Below are positions 44,188 to 52,836 of a stretch of 64,000 bases of DNA, piece by piece. The translations under genes and the position numbers were made by a program. The stretch covers positions 36,694 through 100,693 of the forward strand of contig DATKQE010000107.1 in assembly GCA_035532935.1 (NCBI GenBank), written 5' to 3'. Each line of letters starts with the position of its first letter. Position 1 is the first letter of the stretch. The DNA comes from DATJLY01 sp035532935 (GTDB taxonomy: Bacteria > Pseudomonadota > Alphaproteobacteria > ATCC43930 > CGMCC-115725). Under the pieces are notes generated by a model. The model was not told the origin of the DNA, did not search any database, and worked only from the letters and a program-made list of their open reading frames with translations.

Positions 44188-45849
44188 TCACCAGCCGGTG
44201 AGCCGCGCCATCAGCGCATCGCAGTCGGGCGGCAGCCGATCGCCGCGCCAGCCGACATGCTGGTCGGGACGGATGAGTGCGAGATCGCGTTCGTAAAGGT
44301 CGCGCCCCTCCGGCGCCGTGACATCGAAGGTCGCGAGCGGGATGCCGCGCGCGCGTGCCGCCGCCTCGAGCGGGCGCGTGTCGGCGCCGCCGCGCAGACG
44401 CAACAGCGTAAAGAAGCGGCCGAAATGATCGAACAGCGAGCTGCGGTCGGCGAGCCAGAGATGGGGCGCCCGTCCGCCCGGACACGCGCTCGGCACATAG
44501 GTCGCGGGATCGTCCGGCGGCGGCGCAGTGCCGTCGGGAACCACGATCGGCGAGGTGTCGTAGCGCGCACCGAGCTGCACCCCGATCGAGGCGAATTCCT
44601 CGCCGAAGGTTGCAAGATAGGCGCTCGCCTCGGCGCGCGCGGCGCTGCCTGCGGCCGATTCCTCCTCGATCGCCGCGCCCACCGGGACCGCGCCGACATT
44701 GCGCGCGAGCTGCCGCGAGGCGCCGGTGTTGCGCCGGGCGATCGGCCGCCGCTCGATTTCGTAGCTGTCCAGGAGACGCTTGCCGCCCCAGCCCTCCACC
44801 GTCGCGGCGAGCTTCCACGCGAGATTGACCGCGTCGTCGATGCCGGTATTCATGCCGAAGCCGCCGGTCGGCGTGAAGAGGTGGATGGCGTCGCCGGCAA
44901 GGAACACCCGCCCCGCGCCGAACTGCTCGGCCACCAGCGCCTGCCCCGCCGTCCAGGTCGAATGGCCGAGGAATTCGACCGCGACCGCGGCGCCGACCGT
45001 GGCGTGGAACTGGCGCGCGATGACGGCGCCGTCGGGCGTTTCATCGAACGAGCCGAGCTTGCTCGAGAACACGAACTCGCCCTTGCCGTCGAGCGCGACG
45101 AGGTTGCTGCGCACCTCGCGGTTCACCGCCCAATATTGCCAGCACCTGGCGCGGCCGATGCGCGCATAGAGTTCGGGCGCGTGCAGATGCGTGTTGACCA
45201 TGGGACCGCCGAGATAGGGCTGCTCCAGCACGCGCTCGCCATCGTACCGGATGCCGAGCTTGCGCCGCGCGAGTCCCTGCGCGCCGTCGCAGCCGACGAG
45301 AAAGCGGCAGCGCCATGCCTCGCGCCGCCCGGTCGTGGCCTCGACGAGCTGCGCGACGAGGCCGTCGCCGCGCTCGTCCCAATCGACGCATTCCCAGCCG
45401 TAGCGCAAGGTGACGTTTGCGAGCGTGCGCGCATGCGCTAACAGGAACTGCTCGACATACATCTGGTTGCAGCGCAGCAGCGGCTCGGGAAGCTGCGCCG
45501 TGGCGGGCGCAGCGGCGACGCCTTGCATTTTCTCGCCCTCGCTCGGCATCGAAATCCGGGCGAGTTCCCAGCCGGTGATGCGGGTGAAATAGCCGACATC
45601 GGTCGGGTAGTCCGGCGGCAGGCCCAGGGCGCGGATCGGGCGTGCGATGCCGAGCCGGCGGTAATGCTCCATGGTGCGGGCGTTCTGCGTGCTGCCCTTG
45701 GGGAGCCGGCGCGTGCTCGGCTCCTTGTTGACGACGAGCGCCGGCACGCCGAGCGCGTCAAGGCTCATCGCCAGCATCAGCCCGACCGGGCCGCCGCCGA
45801 TGATGGCGACCGGCACCGCGAGCCCGGCCGCCGGCCGTTGCAGGCTCAT
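44188..45849 (-). CDS. FAD-dependent aromatic-ring monooxygenase (PheA/TfdB/MhpA type)
   Basis: 553-residue class A flavoprotein hydroxylase. The N-terminal GxGxxG motif is VAIIGGGPVGLMLAMSLDALG, and the second FAD motif is VFLAGDAIHLFTPTGGFGMNTGIDDAVNL (GD motif). The DG motif appears as RFLVGCDGAQGLARRKLG. The C-terminal thioredoxin-like domain ends LIRPDQHVGWRGDRLP. ATG at 45849 is preferred; the frame begins only with a TTG further up. It lies 46 bp from the left end of an insertion element that probably cut off its original promoter. Confidence 0.9.
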   Translation of the reverse strand: MSLQRPAAGLAVPVAIIGGGPVGLMLAMSLDALGVPALVVNKEPSTRRLPKGSTQNARTMEHYRRLGIARPIRALGLPPDYPTDVGYFTRITGWELARISMPSEGEKMQGVAAAPATAQLPEPLLRCNQMYVEQFLLAHARTLANVTLRYGWECVDWDERGDGLVAQLVEATTGRREAWRCRFLVGCDGAQGLARRKLGIRYDGERVLEQPYLGGPMVNTHLHAPELYARIGRARCWQYWAVNREVRSNLVALDGKGEFVFSSKLGSFDETPDGAVIARQFHATVGAAVAVEFLGHSTWTAGQALVAEQFGAGRVFLAGDAIHLFTPTGGFGMNTGIDDAVNLAWKLAATVEGWGGKRLLDSYEIERRPIARRNTGASRQLARNVGAVPVGAAIEEESAAGSAARAEASAYLATFGEEFASIGVQLGARYDTSPIVVPDGTAPPPDDPATYVPSACPGGRAPHLWLADRSSLFDHFGRFFTLLRLRGGADTRPLEAAARARGIPLATFDVTAPEGRDLYERDLALIRPDQHVGWRGDRLPPDCDALMARLTGW

Positions 45850-46151
45850 GACCCGATCCCGCTGTTGCGATGCCGCTGGGGCGCGCGGCAAAAGCTAGGT
45901 CATGTACTCATAAATTCCCAATGTCCGCTTCTCCCCCAATAGCGACCTGAAAGCGGACAGCGTTCGATGTCGGCGAAGTGCCATAAGCGGTCGGTTTGAT
46001 CCGAATTTCGCTATCGCACTGCATAAAGCGTTCGAGACAATCGATTGGATGAGCGCGATCCGTCGCTGCCAGGCAAAGAATTGGTTGTATGGATCAACTA
46101 AACGCCTTATCTAACGGCGCCCGGTACGATGGCTTTTGTCAGGAGCACGCT

Positions 46152-46926
46152 ATGAAAGCGAAGCATATCGCTCTGATTCTCATTTTCGGTCTGATCGTTA
46201 TTGTGCCTAGGGCATGGGCATGGAGTCCTCCCACGCCCGTTGCGCTCGTACCAACCGCTAAGCCGATCGTCCGCTCCTATCCCGGGGTGACTTCGGATAT
46301 TCTCGGTATTCGAACCGGGATGACGCTCGCGCAAGCCAAGGCCGTTGCCGCCAAGCACTATACAGGGAAAGCACATGAAAATGAAAAAACGAGTACTATA
46401 GGTACTAATTACAAGGGCACTCTTGCATATTCTAAGCCCTTTGTCGCGCAAGTAGACATGAGTAATAACGATAATAGCGACTATCTCATAATGAAGTTCG
46501 GCAGCGATGTGAGCGGAAATACGGCTTACGAACTGCGACGCGCCCTCTCATTTCCTAATAATCCAACAAAAGAACCAACCGTTAGCGCGGTCAAGGAAGC
46601 CCTTATCAAAAAGTACGGTCCACCTTCGTATCAACCGAACCCCGCCCAGGTATTTTGGTAAAAATTCTATTAAATCGTGCTCAAATAACTGCCCCTATCC
46701 GGCTCCTGACCCAGACATTGCATTATCGAAGGGAATTGTATTTTCGATCCGTGCGTCTATCAACATTTGTGGCAGCTGCGATCCCATCAAAGCCACTTCA
46801 TTGACTATCACAATTACAGATTATCAGGCCGAAGAGTACAGTTCCGACGAGGCGGGAAAACAATTACAGGCGGTCATCAAGAACTATTTGGATAAAAGCA
46901 AAAAAGTTTCTGTGCCCAAACTCTGA
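46152..46926 (+). pseudogene. Secreted hypothetical protein, frameshifted cargo gene
   Basis: A good RBS (AGGAGCACGCT) and an ATG at 46152 start a 169-codon frame with a signal peptide (KHIALILIFGLIVIV, cleavage after AWA). It ends early at 46659. The next frame continues as YFGKNSIKSCSNNCPYPAP and then ICGSCDPIKATSLTITITDY and IKNYLDKSKKVSVPKL, ending at TGA 46924-46926. A single-base insertion near 46650 would restore one protein of about 257 residues with a cysteine-rich middle. The DNA is visibly richer in A and T than the neighbours. Family not recognised. Confidence 0.7.
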
Positions 46927-47019
46927 GCAAAGGCTCTCGGCGATGCCCCGACGGCGGTACGTGCCGGATGCCACACGCGAGGCGCTACGGGGCGAGCACG
47001 CCGCCTCCTTTGCGTGCCG

Positions 47020-47145
47020 ACCGGGACGGATGGCCGCGATGATTTCCTTGTTGGGATTGGCCGAACCTGCATCGGTAGGCCAGAACGCTAATTCGTCGAG
47101 GATGGCAACGGCAATGGCATAGCGGCCGGTGCGCGTCGGAAATTT
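47020..47145 (-). pseudogene. Phage terminase large-subunit remnant
   Basis: The leftward frame reads GRYAIAVAILDELAFW followed by SANPNKEIIAAIRPG. ILDE-(L/I)-AFW is the Walker B block of phage terminase large subunits, and SANPxxEIxxAxRP is the segment that normally follows it. Beyond 47020 the match stops and no ATPase P-loop or nuclease domain is left. It is about 40 codons of a broken gene, in the cargo part of the insertion element. Confidence 0.65.
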
Positions 47146-47297
47146 GATGTGACCTCTTCATGTCCGTTCAGGGTCAATCGCGTTGGTTCTGCGATGGCCG
47201 CCCAACGTCCGTTGTGCGGGCGGGTTCGGAAATGGTGGGCGCTGTTGATCGTGTCACCCCAGGCGTGATTCAGGACCTCAAACAGGAGCCTTGAATC

Positions 47298-48062
47298 ATG
47301 CGGTATGAACTGAGCGATGTTGAGTGGGATGTTATCAACCCGATGCTTCCGAACAAGCCGCGCGGCGTTCCCCGTGTGGACGATCGGCGAGTCCTAAACG
47401 GCATATTTTGGGTGTTGCGGTCCGGTGCGCCGTGGCGCGATCTACCGGAGAGCTACGGCCCTCACACGACCTGCTACAACCGCTTCGTTCGCTGGCGCAA
47501 AGCGGGTGTTTGGGATCGGCTGATGGAGGCGGTCAGCGCCGTCCACGATGCCGATGTGCAGATGATCGACAGCTCGTCCGTGCGGGTGCATCAGCATGCC
47601 GCAAACACAAAAGAGAGCGATGGAGACCGGTGTATGGGCCGCAGCCGAGGAGGATTGACAACCAAGATCCACGCGCTCACCGACGCGCATGGCTTGCCGC
47701 TGGAACTGGTCCTCACGCCTGGCCAAGCTGCTGATTGCCCCACCGCCGCAAAGCTGCTGCACCGCCTGCGCGAGGGAACGATCGTGCTGGCTGACAAAGC
47801 CTACGATGCCGATTGGCTCCGCCGCAGCATTGAGGTGGCTGGCGCTGCGCCGAATATTCCGTCCAAGGTCACACGCCGTTGGCGCGCCTGCTTCAGCGCC
47901 GTGCTCTACCGGGAACGCAACCGCGTCGAGCGGTTCTTCAACAAGATCAAACATTGCCGACGTATCGCCACGCGCTACGAAAAGCACGCTTCGAACTTCC
48001 TCGCCATGCTTAAACTAGCTGCCGTCCGCCTCTGGCTCAGGCATTATGAGTCCATGACCTAG
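47298..48062 (+). CDS. IS5-family transposase
   Basis: 254-residue DDE transposase in one intact frame. The N-terminal DUF4096-like part is YELSDVEWDVINPMLPNKP and the catalytic blocks are DVQMIDSSSVRVHQH (first Asp), GTIVLADKAYDADW (second Asp) and YRERNRVERFFNKIKHCRR (Glu). It ends RLWLRHYESMT, where the TAG stop lies in the CTAG target copy. The intactness suggests that the element was recently active. Confidence 0.93.
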   Translation: MRYELSDVEWDVINPMLPNKPRGVPRVDDRRVLNGIFWVLRSGAPWRDLPESYGPHTTCYNRFVRWRKAGVWDRLMEAVSAVHDADVQMIDSSSVRVHQHAANTKESDGDRCMGRSRGGLTTKIHALTDAHGLPLELVLTPGQAADCPTAAKLLHRLREGTIVLADKAYDADWLRRSIEVAGAAPNIPSKVTRRWRACFSAVLYRERNRVERFFNKIKHCRRIATRYEKHASNFLAMLKLAAVRLWLRHYESMT

Positions 48063-48109
48063 AGCCGCGCCGCGCGATGTCAACGGCAAAGTCGGCGATC
48101 GCGGCGCGA

Positions 48110-48826
48110 TCACAGCCCGAGATAGGCGCGGCGAATCTCCGGCAGGGCGGCGAGCGTGGCGGGCGGGCCGTCGGTGAAGACGCGGCCTTCGGCGATGACA
48201 TAGGCGTGATCGCTCACCGCGAAGGCGAGGTGGACGTTCTGCTCGACCAGAAGAATGGTGAGCCCGGCCGCCTTGAGCGCCCTGAGCGTCCCGAACAATT
48301 GATGCACCACCACGGGCGCGAGCCCCAGCGACAGCTCGTCGATGATGAGGATGACCGGATCGGACATCAGGCCGCGCCCGATCGCGAGCATCTGCTGCTC
48401 GCCGCCCGACAGCGTGCCCGCCCGTTGGCGCCGGCGCTCGCCGAGGCGCGGGAACAGCGTCAAGACATGATCGAGCCGCGCGGCGAGTTGGCGCGAGGCG
48501 CGCTTGGAGAACGCGCCCATCTCCAAATTCTCCTGCACCGTCATGGCGCTGAAGAGCTGCCGTCCCTCGGGTACCAGCACCAGGCCGCGCGCCGCCTTGG
48601 CGTGGGCGGGCAGGCGCGTCACGTCCTCGCCGTCGAACACGACGCGTCCCTTCCACGGCGCGATGCTGCCGACCACGGCCCGGAGCGTCGTGGTCTTGCC
48701 GGCGCCGTTGGCGCCGACGAGCGTGGTGAGCCGGCCGCGCGCGGCCTCGAGCGAGATGCCCCACAGCACCTGCACCTCGCCATAGCCGGCCTCGAGCGCG
48801 GTGATCTCCAGGAGCGCGCCGGCCAT
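48110..48826 (-). CDS. livF: Branched-chain amino acid ABC transporter ATP-binding protein LivF
   Basis: 238-residue ATPase. Walker A is VGANGAGKTTTLRA, the Q-loop region is LVPEGRQLFSAMTVQENL (LivF-typical PEGR), the signature LSGGEQQMLAIGRGL, and Walker B VILIIDELSLGLAP. One nucleotide separates its start from the livG stop. It is the last gene of the leftward liv operon and lies 48 bp from the right end of the insertion element. The substrate need not be an amino acid; related systems import aromatic acids and amides. Confidence 0.93.
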   Translation of the reverse strand: MAGALLEITALEAGYGEVQVLWGISLEAARGRLTTLVGANGAGKTTTLRAVVGSIAPWKGRVVFDGEDVTRLPAHAKAARGLVLVPEGRQLFSAMTVQENLEMGAFSKRASRQLAARLDHVLTLFPRLGERRRQRAGTLSGGEQQMLAIGRGLMSDPVILIIDELSLGLAPVVVHQLFGTLRALKAAGLTILLVEQNVHLAFAVSDHAYVIAEGRVFTDGPPATLAALPEIRRAYLGL

Positions 48827-48827
48827 G

Positions 48828-49580
48828 CTAGGGCGATCCGTGCAGTTCTTCGGCCAGCGCCGGATCGCCGAGATAGGCTTCGATCACCGCGGGATCGTTG
48901 GCCACTTCCGCAGGCGTGCCTTCGGCGAGCTTCTGCCCGATATTGAGCACGACGATGCGGTCCGAGAGCGACATGATCGCCTGCATCAGATGCTCGATGA
49001 TCAGGATGGTGACGCCGCGCTCGCGGATGGCGCGGATGATGCCGATCATGTGCTCGACCTCGGTCGGATTGAGACCGGCCAGCACCTCGTCGAGGAGCAG
49101 GAGCTTCGGCCGCGCCGACAGCGCGCGGGCGAGTTCGAGACGCTTCTTGCCGGCGATCGTGAGCTGCGCGGCCGACATCGTCAGCCGGTCCTCCAGACCG
49201 ACGAGCACGGCGGTCTCGCGGGCGACGTCGCGCGCCCGGCCGATCGACAGATTCTCGCTGCCGAAACAGGCGCCGACCGTGCAATTCTCGAGCACGTCCA
49301 TCCCCGCGAGCGGCTGCACGATCTGATGCGTGCGCGCGAGCCCGGCGCGGGCGACGCGGTAGGCCGCCTCGCCGGTGATGTCGATGCCGCGGAAGATCAC
49401 CCGGCCCTCGTCGGGCGCCATGACACCGTTGATGAGGTTGAAAAGGGTCGACTTGCCGGCGCCGTTGGGTCCGATCAGCCCGAGTATCTCGCCCTCGTTG
49501 ACGACGAAGCTGACGCCGGACACCGCGTGCACGCCGCCGAAGCTCTTGCGCAGGTTCTCGACGGCGAGAAGTGCCGTCAT
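48828..49580 (-). CDS. livG: Branched-chain amino acid ABC transporter ATP-binding protein LivG
   Basis: 250-residue ATPase starting LLAVENLRKSFGGVHAVSGVSF. Walker A is GPNGAGKSTLFNL, and RVARAGLARTHQIVQPLAGM is a LivG-specific Q-loop region. Walker B is LLLLDEVLAGLNP. The signature LTIAGKKRLELARAL departs from the standard LSGGxxQ (Thr-Ile-Ala-Gly), which is common in LivG subfamilies. ATG at 49580 overlaps the livM stop by 4 nt. Confidence 0.93.
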   Translation of the reverse strand: MTALLAVENLRKSFGGVHAVSGVSFVVNEGEILGLIGPNGAGKSTLFNLINGVMAPDEGRVIFRGIDITGEAAYRVARAGLARTHQIVQPLAGMDVLENCTVGACFGSENLSIGRARDVARETAVLVGLEDRLTMSAAQLTIAGKKRLELARALSARPKLLLLDEVLAGLNPTEVEHMIGIIRAIRERGVTILIIEHLMQAIMSLSDRIVVLNIGQKLAEGTPAEVANDPAVIEAYLGDPALAEELHGSP

Positions 49581-50581
49581 TCCAGCACCTTCCGGAGGCG
49601 CGGCCAGCGCCCGTAGAGCCAGCCCATGAGGCCGCCCGGCGCGAACAGCACGATGACGAGCAGGAGCGCGCCGGAAACGACGAGCTGGAAATGCGAGAAC
49701 GTCTCGGAGGTCAGGAGCCAGCCGCGCAGCTCCTCGTAGAGATAGGCGCCGAGCGCGGGACCCGTGATCGTGCCCTGCCCGCCCAGCATCACGATCACGA
49801 TCGCCTCGGTCGACAGCGTCAGGTCGAAGGCGTCGGTCGGCTGGATGAACGCGCTCTTGAAGAAATAGAGCCCGCCCGCGATCGCCGGCAGGAACGCCGA
49901 CGCGCTGTAGGCGAGCGCCTTGAAGAGCGGCGTGGGTACGCCGAGCACCGCGGCCGCATCCTCGTTCTGGCCGATCGCGAGCAGGCCGAGCCCGAATTTC
50001 GAGGACTTGATGACGTAACTCAGATAGAGCGACAGCCCCATCACCGCGACGAGCAGGAAATAGATGACCCACAGCGCCTGCATCGCCCCGCCCAGAGGCA
50101 GGAACAGACGCGGCGAAAGATAGAGTCCCGCGGAGCCGCCCCAGGGATTGAAATTGGCGACGACGGCCTGGACCGCCTCGTTGACGCCGATCGTCGCGAG
50201 CGCGAAATAGGCACCGCGCAGGCGCAAGATCCCGAGTCCGAACACCAGGGCGAGCAGGCTCACCGCGACGCCGGCGGCGAGCGCCGCTGCTGCGAGCGGC
50301 CAGCCCTGCGCGCTCATCAGGTAGACGCAGACATAGCCGCCGAGTCCGAAGAAGACGATGCTGCCGAAATTGACGTAGCCGGCATAGCCGAGCATCAGAT
50401 TGACGTTGCTGGCGAGGATGATGTAGATGGCGGCGAGCACCAGGCTCTCGCGCATTTCGACATCGTTGCCGATGAGCGGCGCGATCACGAAGGCGGCGAT
50501 GACGAGAGCGATGATCCAGAACGACGGCCGGCGGAAAAGCCCCGCGTAGCGTCCCTCCCCTTGCGCCGCGCCGTGCCGCAT
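49577..50581 (-). CDS. livM: Branched-chain amino acid ABC transporter permease LivM
   Basis: 334-residue permease with about nine helices. Characteristic blocks are GYAGYVNFGSIVFFGLGGYV (family consensus GyaGqvSlGhaaFfGiGAY), LRGAYFALATIGVNEAVQ, and AYSASAFLPAIAGGLYFF. It ends APGGLMGWLYGRWPR. It lies between livH (1-nt gap) and livG (4-nt overlap). Confidence 0.93.
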   Translation of the reverse strand: MRHGAAQGEGRYAGLFRRPSFWIIALVIAAFVIAPLIGNDVEMRESLVLAAIYIILASNVNLMLGYAGYVNFGSIVFFGLGGYVCVYLMSAQGWPLAAAALAAGVAVSLLALVFGLGILRLRGAYFALATIGVNEAVQAVVANFNPWGGSAGLYLSPRLFLPLGGAMQALWVIYFLLVAVMGLSLYLSYVIKSSKFGLGLLAIGQNEDAAAVLGVPTPLFKALAYSASAFLPAIAGGLYFFKSAFIQPTDAFDLTLSTEAIVIVMLGGQGTITGPALGAYLYEELRGWLLTSETFSHFQLVVSGALLLVIVLFAPGGLMGWLYGRWPRLRKVLE

Positions 50582-50582
50582 G

Positions 50583-51443
50583 TCACGAACGCCGCAGCGC
50601 GAAAATGCCTTTCGGGAAGGCGATCAACACCGCGACGAACAGCGCGAACTCGATCACCGGCGTCCAACTCACCGGCATGAACGGGGTCGCGAGCCCCTCG
50701 ATGAGGCCGAGCGCAATGCCGCCCAAGAGCGCACCGGTCGGGTTGCCGAGGCCGCCCAGCACGGTTACGACGAAACCCTTGAGCTGATAGGTGTCGCCCG
50801 ACAGCACGGTGAAGGGAAACATGGTGCCGATCAGCATCCCCGATACGCCGGCCAGCGCGACGCCGAGGGCGAAGGCAAGCGACAGCACGCGCGTCGTCGG
50901 AATGCCCACGAGTTCCGCCGCCTCGCGATTGCCCGCAACCGCACGCACCGCCTTGCCGATCCTTGTGTGATAGAGGAACAGGTACAACAGCCCCGCGATC
51001 ACGACGGTCAGCGCCGCGGCCAGGAGATGCGTGCCCGGGAAAGTATAGCGCTGCCAACTGATGCCCGGCAGCGACACGGGGACGTTGAACAGCACCGTGC
51101 CCCACACCGCGGTGCCGAGCCCGATCAGCACGAGATTGACGGAAAAGGTCGAGAGCAGGCTCATGAGCGGCGGGCGGCCGATCACGCGATGAACCGCCAC
51201 CCAATAGAGCATGATCCCGACGAGAAAGCCGCCGATGAAGATCGGAACCAGCGCCGCGTAAGGCGAGATGCCGAGCGCGCTCGTCGCCAGGTAGAGCGCG
51301 AACATCCCCGCGACGATCATCGCGCCGTGGGTGAGGTTGACGACGTCCATGACCCCCCAGATCAGGGTGAGGCCCATGGCGGCAAGCCCATAGACCGAGC
51401 CCACCAGCACACCGTCGATGATCGAGGCGAGGATGCCGATCAT
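50583..51443 (-). CDS. livH: Branched-chain amino acid ABC transporter permease LivH
   Basis: 286-residue permease. It begins LASIIDGVLVGSVYGLAAMG followed by GVMDVVNLTHGAMIVAGM, the LivH hallmark of NxxHG before helix 3. GKAVRAVAGNREAAELVGI is the coupling loop and VLGGLGNPTGALLGGI is typical. The ATG at 51443 gives the family N-terminus; the longer open frame upstream overlaps the binding-protein gene and is not used. Confidence 0.93.
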   Translation of the reverse strand: MIGILASIIDGVLVGSVYGLAAMGLTLIWGVMDVVNLTHGAMIVAGMFALYLATSALGISPYAALVPIFIGGFLVGIMLYWVAVHRVIGRPPLMSLLSTFSVNLVLIGLGTAVWGTVLFNVPVSLPGISWQRYTFPGTHLLAAALTVVIAGLLYLFLYHTRIGKAVRAVAGNREAAELVGIPTTRVLSLAFALGVALAGVSGMLIGTMFPFTVLSGDTYQLKGFVVTVLGGLGNPTGALLGGIALGLIEGLATPFMPVSWTPVIEFALFVAVLIAFPKGIFALRRS

Positions 51444-51504
51444 GCGGGATGGGACGCGGCCCGGCGGAACGGCAGCGGCGCCATCCCCGCCCGGCTCCGT
51501 GCGC

Positions 51505-52710
51505 TCAATGCAGCGGATATATGAGATCGGCCGTCTTGGCGTTGAGCGGCCACACGACCTGACGCTCGAGCTTGCCGTTTTTCTTCTGCCACTGCGCCAG
51601 CACCATCTCATGCGCGATCTGCAGGCCATGGTGCTGCGGATCGGTGGCGAACTTGATGTGGCCGAGCATGATCGTGAGGTCGGTCGCATTGAGCGCCGCC
51701 GCCACCTTCTCGCGGTCGAGCGAGCCGGCCTTTTCGAGCGCGTATTGGAGAATCAACCCGCCGCCATAGGCGGCGCCGGCGCGATAGTCCGGCTCAACCT
51801 TGAATTTCGCCTCGAAGGCCTTGGTGAATGCCGCGGGCGTCGGCCCGAAATCCGGCTTGTAGGCGACCTGGGGTTCCCATTGCGACGGCGTCGTGATGCC
51901 GACCGCCGACGGCCCGAGGCTGGCGAACTTGTCGCTGTCGGGCGCGACCAGGATCGTGACCCATTTGAGATTCGCCTTCTGGTCGTAGAGCTGGCGTGCC
52001 ATCGTGGCGCCGTCGGCGTAGTGCCCGCCGCCCATGAGCGCGTCGGCCTTGGCCGAGATGATCTTGTTGATGATCGGGCTGAAATCGGTCTGGGTCGGCG
52101 GATAGGCTTCGTTGAGCACGACGTCGAATCCGGCCTCCTTCGCCTGGTCGCGCGCCGCGCCCGCCACCGCCTTGGAGAAGGGATCGTCGGAATAGACGAG
52201 CGCCAGCCTGGCATGCGGGTCTTTGCTATGGAGCGCATCGACCGCGCCGGTCAGGTAGTGATCGGCCGAGGTGATCACCTGAAACAGGTATTTGTTGCCG
52301 AGCTCGTAGGTCTTGGGTTCGGCGCCGCCGGTGACCAGCAGGATCTTGCCGTACTGCTCGCTGATGACGGCCGCGGTTCCGACCAGCCCCGACGAATAAG
52401 GTCCGAACAGGAACTGCGCCTTGTCCTGGACGATGAGGCGGGTATAGAGCTGCTGGACACGGCCCCCCTGCGATTGGTCGTCATAGCTGACCAGGTGCAC
52501 CTTGTAGTGCTTGTCGCCGACCTTGATCCCGCCGGCGGCGTTCACCTGATCCTGCCACAGCTCGAAGCCTTGCATCTGGGCCACCGCCTCGACGTTGAGG
52601 GCGCCCGTCTGCGACACGGTCATGCCGATCGTGATGGTGTTGTCGTCGGCCGCCAGCGCCGGCATCGCCATGACCAAGGCAGCCGCCACCATCAAAGAAA
52701 TCGATTTCAT
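51505..52710 (-). CDS. Branched-chain amino acid-type ABC transporter substrate-binding protein
   Basis: 401-residue periplasmic-binding-fold-type-I protein with a signal peptide (MKSISLMVAAALVMAMPALA, cleavage before ADD). It starts TITIGMTVSQTGALNVEAVA and has DDQSQGGRVQQLYTRLI and GPYSSGLVGTAAVISEQYG. A good RBS (CAGGGAGAGAACGC) precedes the ATG. First gene of the liv operon, so the importer is complete: SBP, two permeases and two ATPases. The binding pocket could take aromatic or amide ligands. Confidence 0.93.
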   Translation of the reverse strand: MKSISLMVAAALVMAMPALAADDNTITIGMTVSQTGALNVEAVAQMQGFELWQDQVNAAGGIKVGDKHYKVHLVSYDDQSQGGRVQQLYTRLIVQDKAQFLFGPYSSGLVGTAAVISEQYGKILLVTGGAEPKTYELGNKYLFQVITSADHYLTGAVDALHSKDPHARLALVYSDDPFSKAVAGAARDQAKEAGFDVVLNEAYPPTQTDFSPIINKIISAKADALMGGGHYADGATMARQLYDQKANLKWVTILVAPDSDKFASLGPSAVGITTPSQWEPQVAYKPDFGPTPAAFTKAFEAKFKVEPDYRAGAAYGGGLILQYALEKAGSLDREKVAAALNATDLTIMLGHIKFATDPQHHGLQIAHEMVLAQWQKKNGKLERQVVWPLNAKTADLIYPLH

Positions 52711-52836
52711 GCGTTCTCTCCCTGCCTTCGGCGGCGCAGCATTTCGCGTGCGGCGCGCTGCCCGGCAATGGGAGACTTATAACATTCGGGGGTCGTTGTG
52801 AACGCTAAGTTTTCCGGCGGTCGGCCGGGCAGGCGA

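Larger units (their letters stand above)
45895..48062. mobile_element. IS5-family insertion element with cargo (CTAG target duplication)
   Basis: The left end reads CTAG-GTCATGTACTCATAA (45895-45913) and the right end TTATGAGTCCATGAC-CTAG (48044-48062). The inner 15-bp repeats match at 14 positions, and CTAG on both sides fits a 4-bp target duplication. The ~2.16-kb element holds the transposase at its right end and 1.4 kb of cargo on its left. No left repeat was found closer to the transposase, so the whole 2.16 kb is best read as one unit. The stop codon of the transposase overlaps the target CTAG. Confidence 0.82.

Noticed and set aside
41262..44201. Rightward 979-residue open frame over the HpaB and amidohydrolase genes
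   Set aside because: Two well-recognised enzymes lie on the other strand; the product is low-complexity with no motif.
45923..45958. GTCCGCTT...AAGCGGAC inverted repeat as an IS end
   Set aside because: It lies inside the CTAG-flanked end and has no partner near the right end; more likely a local hairpin.
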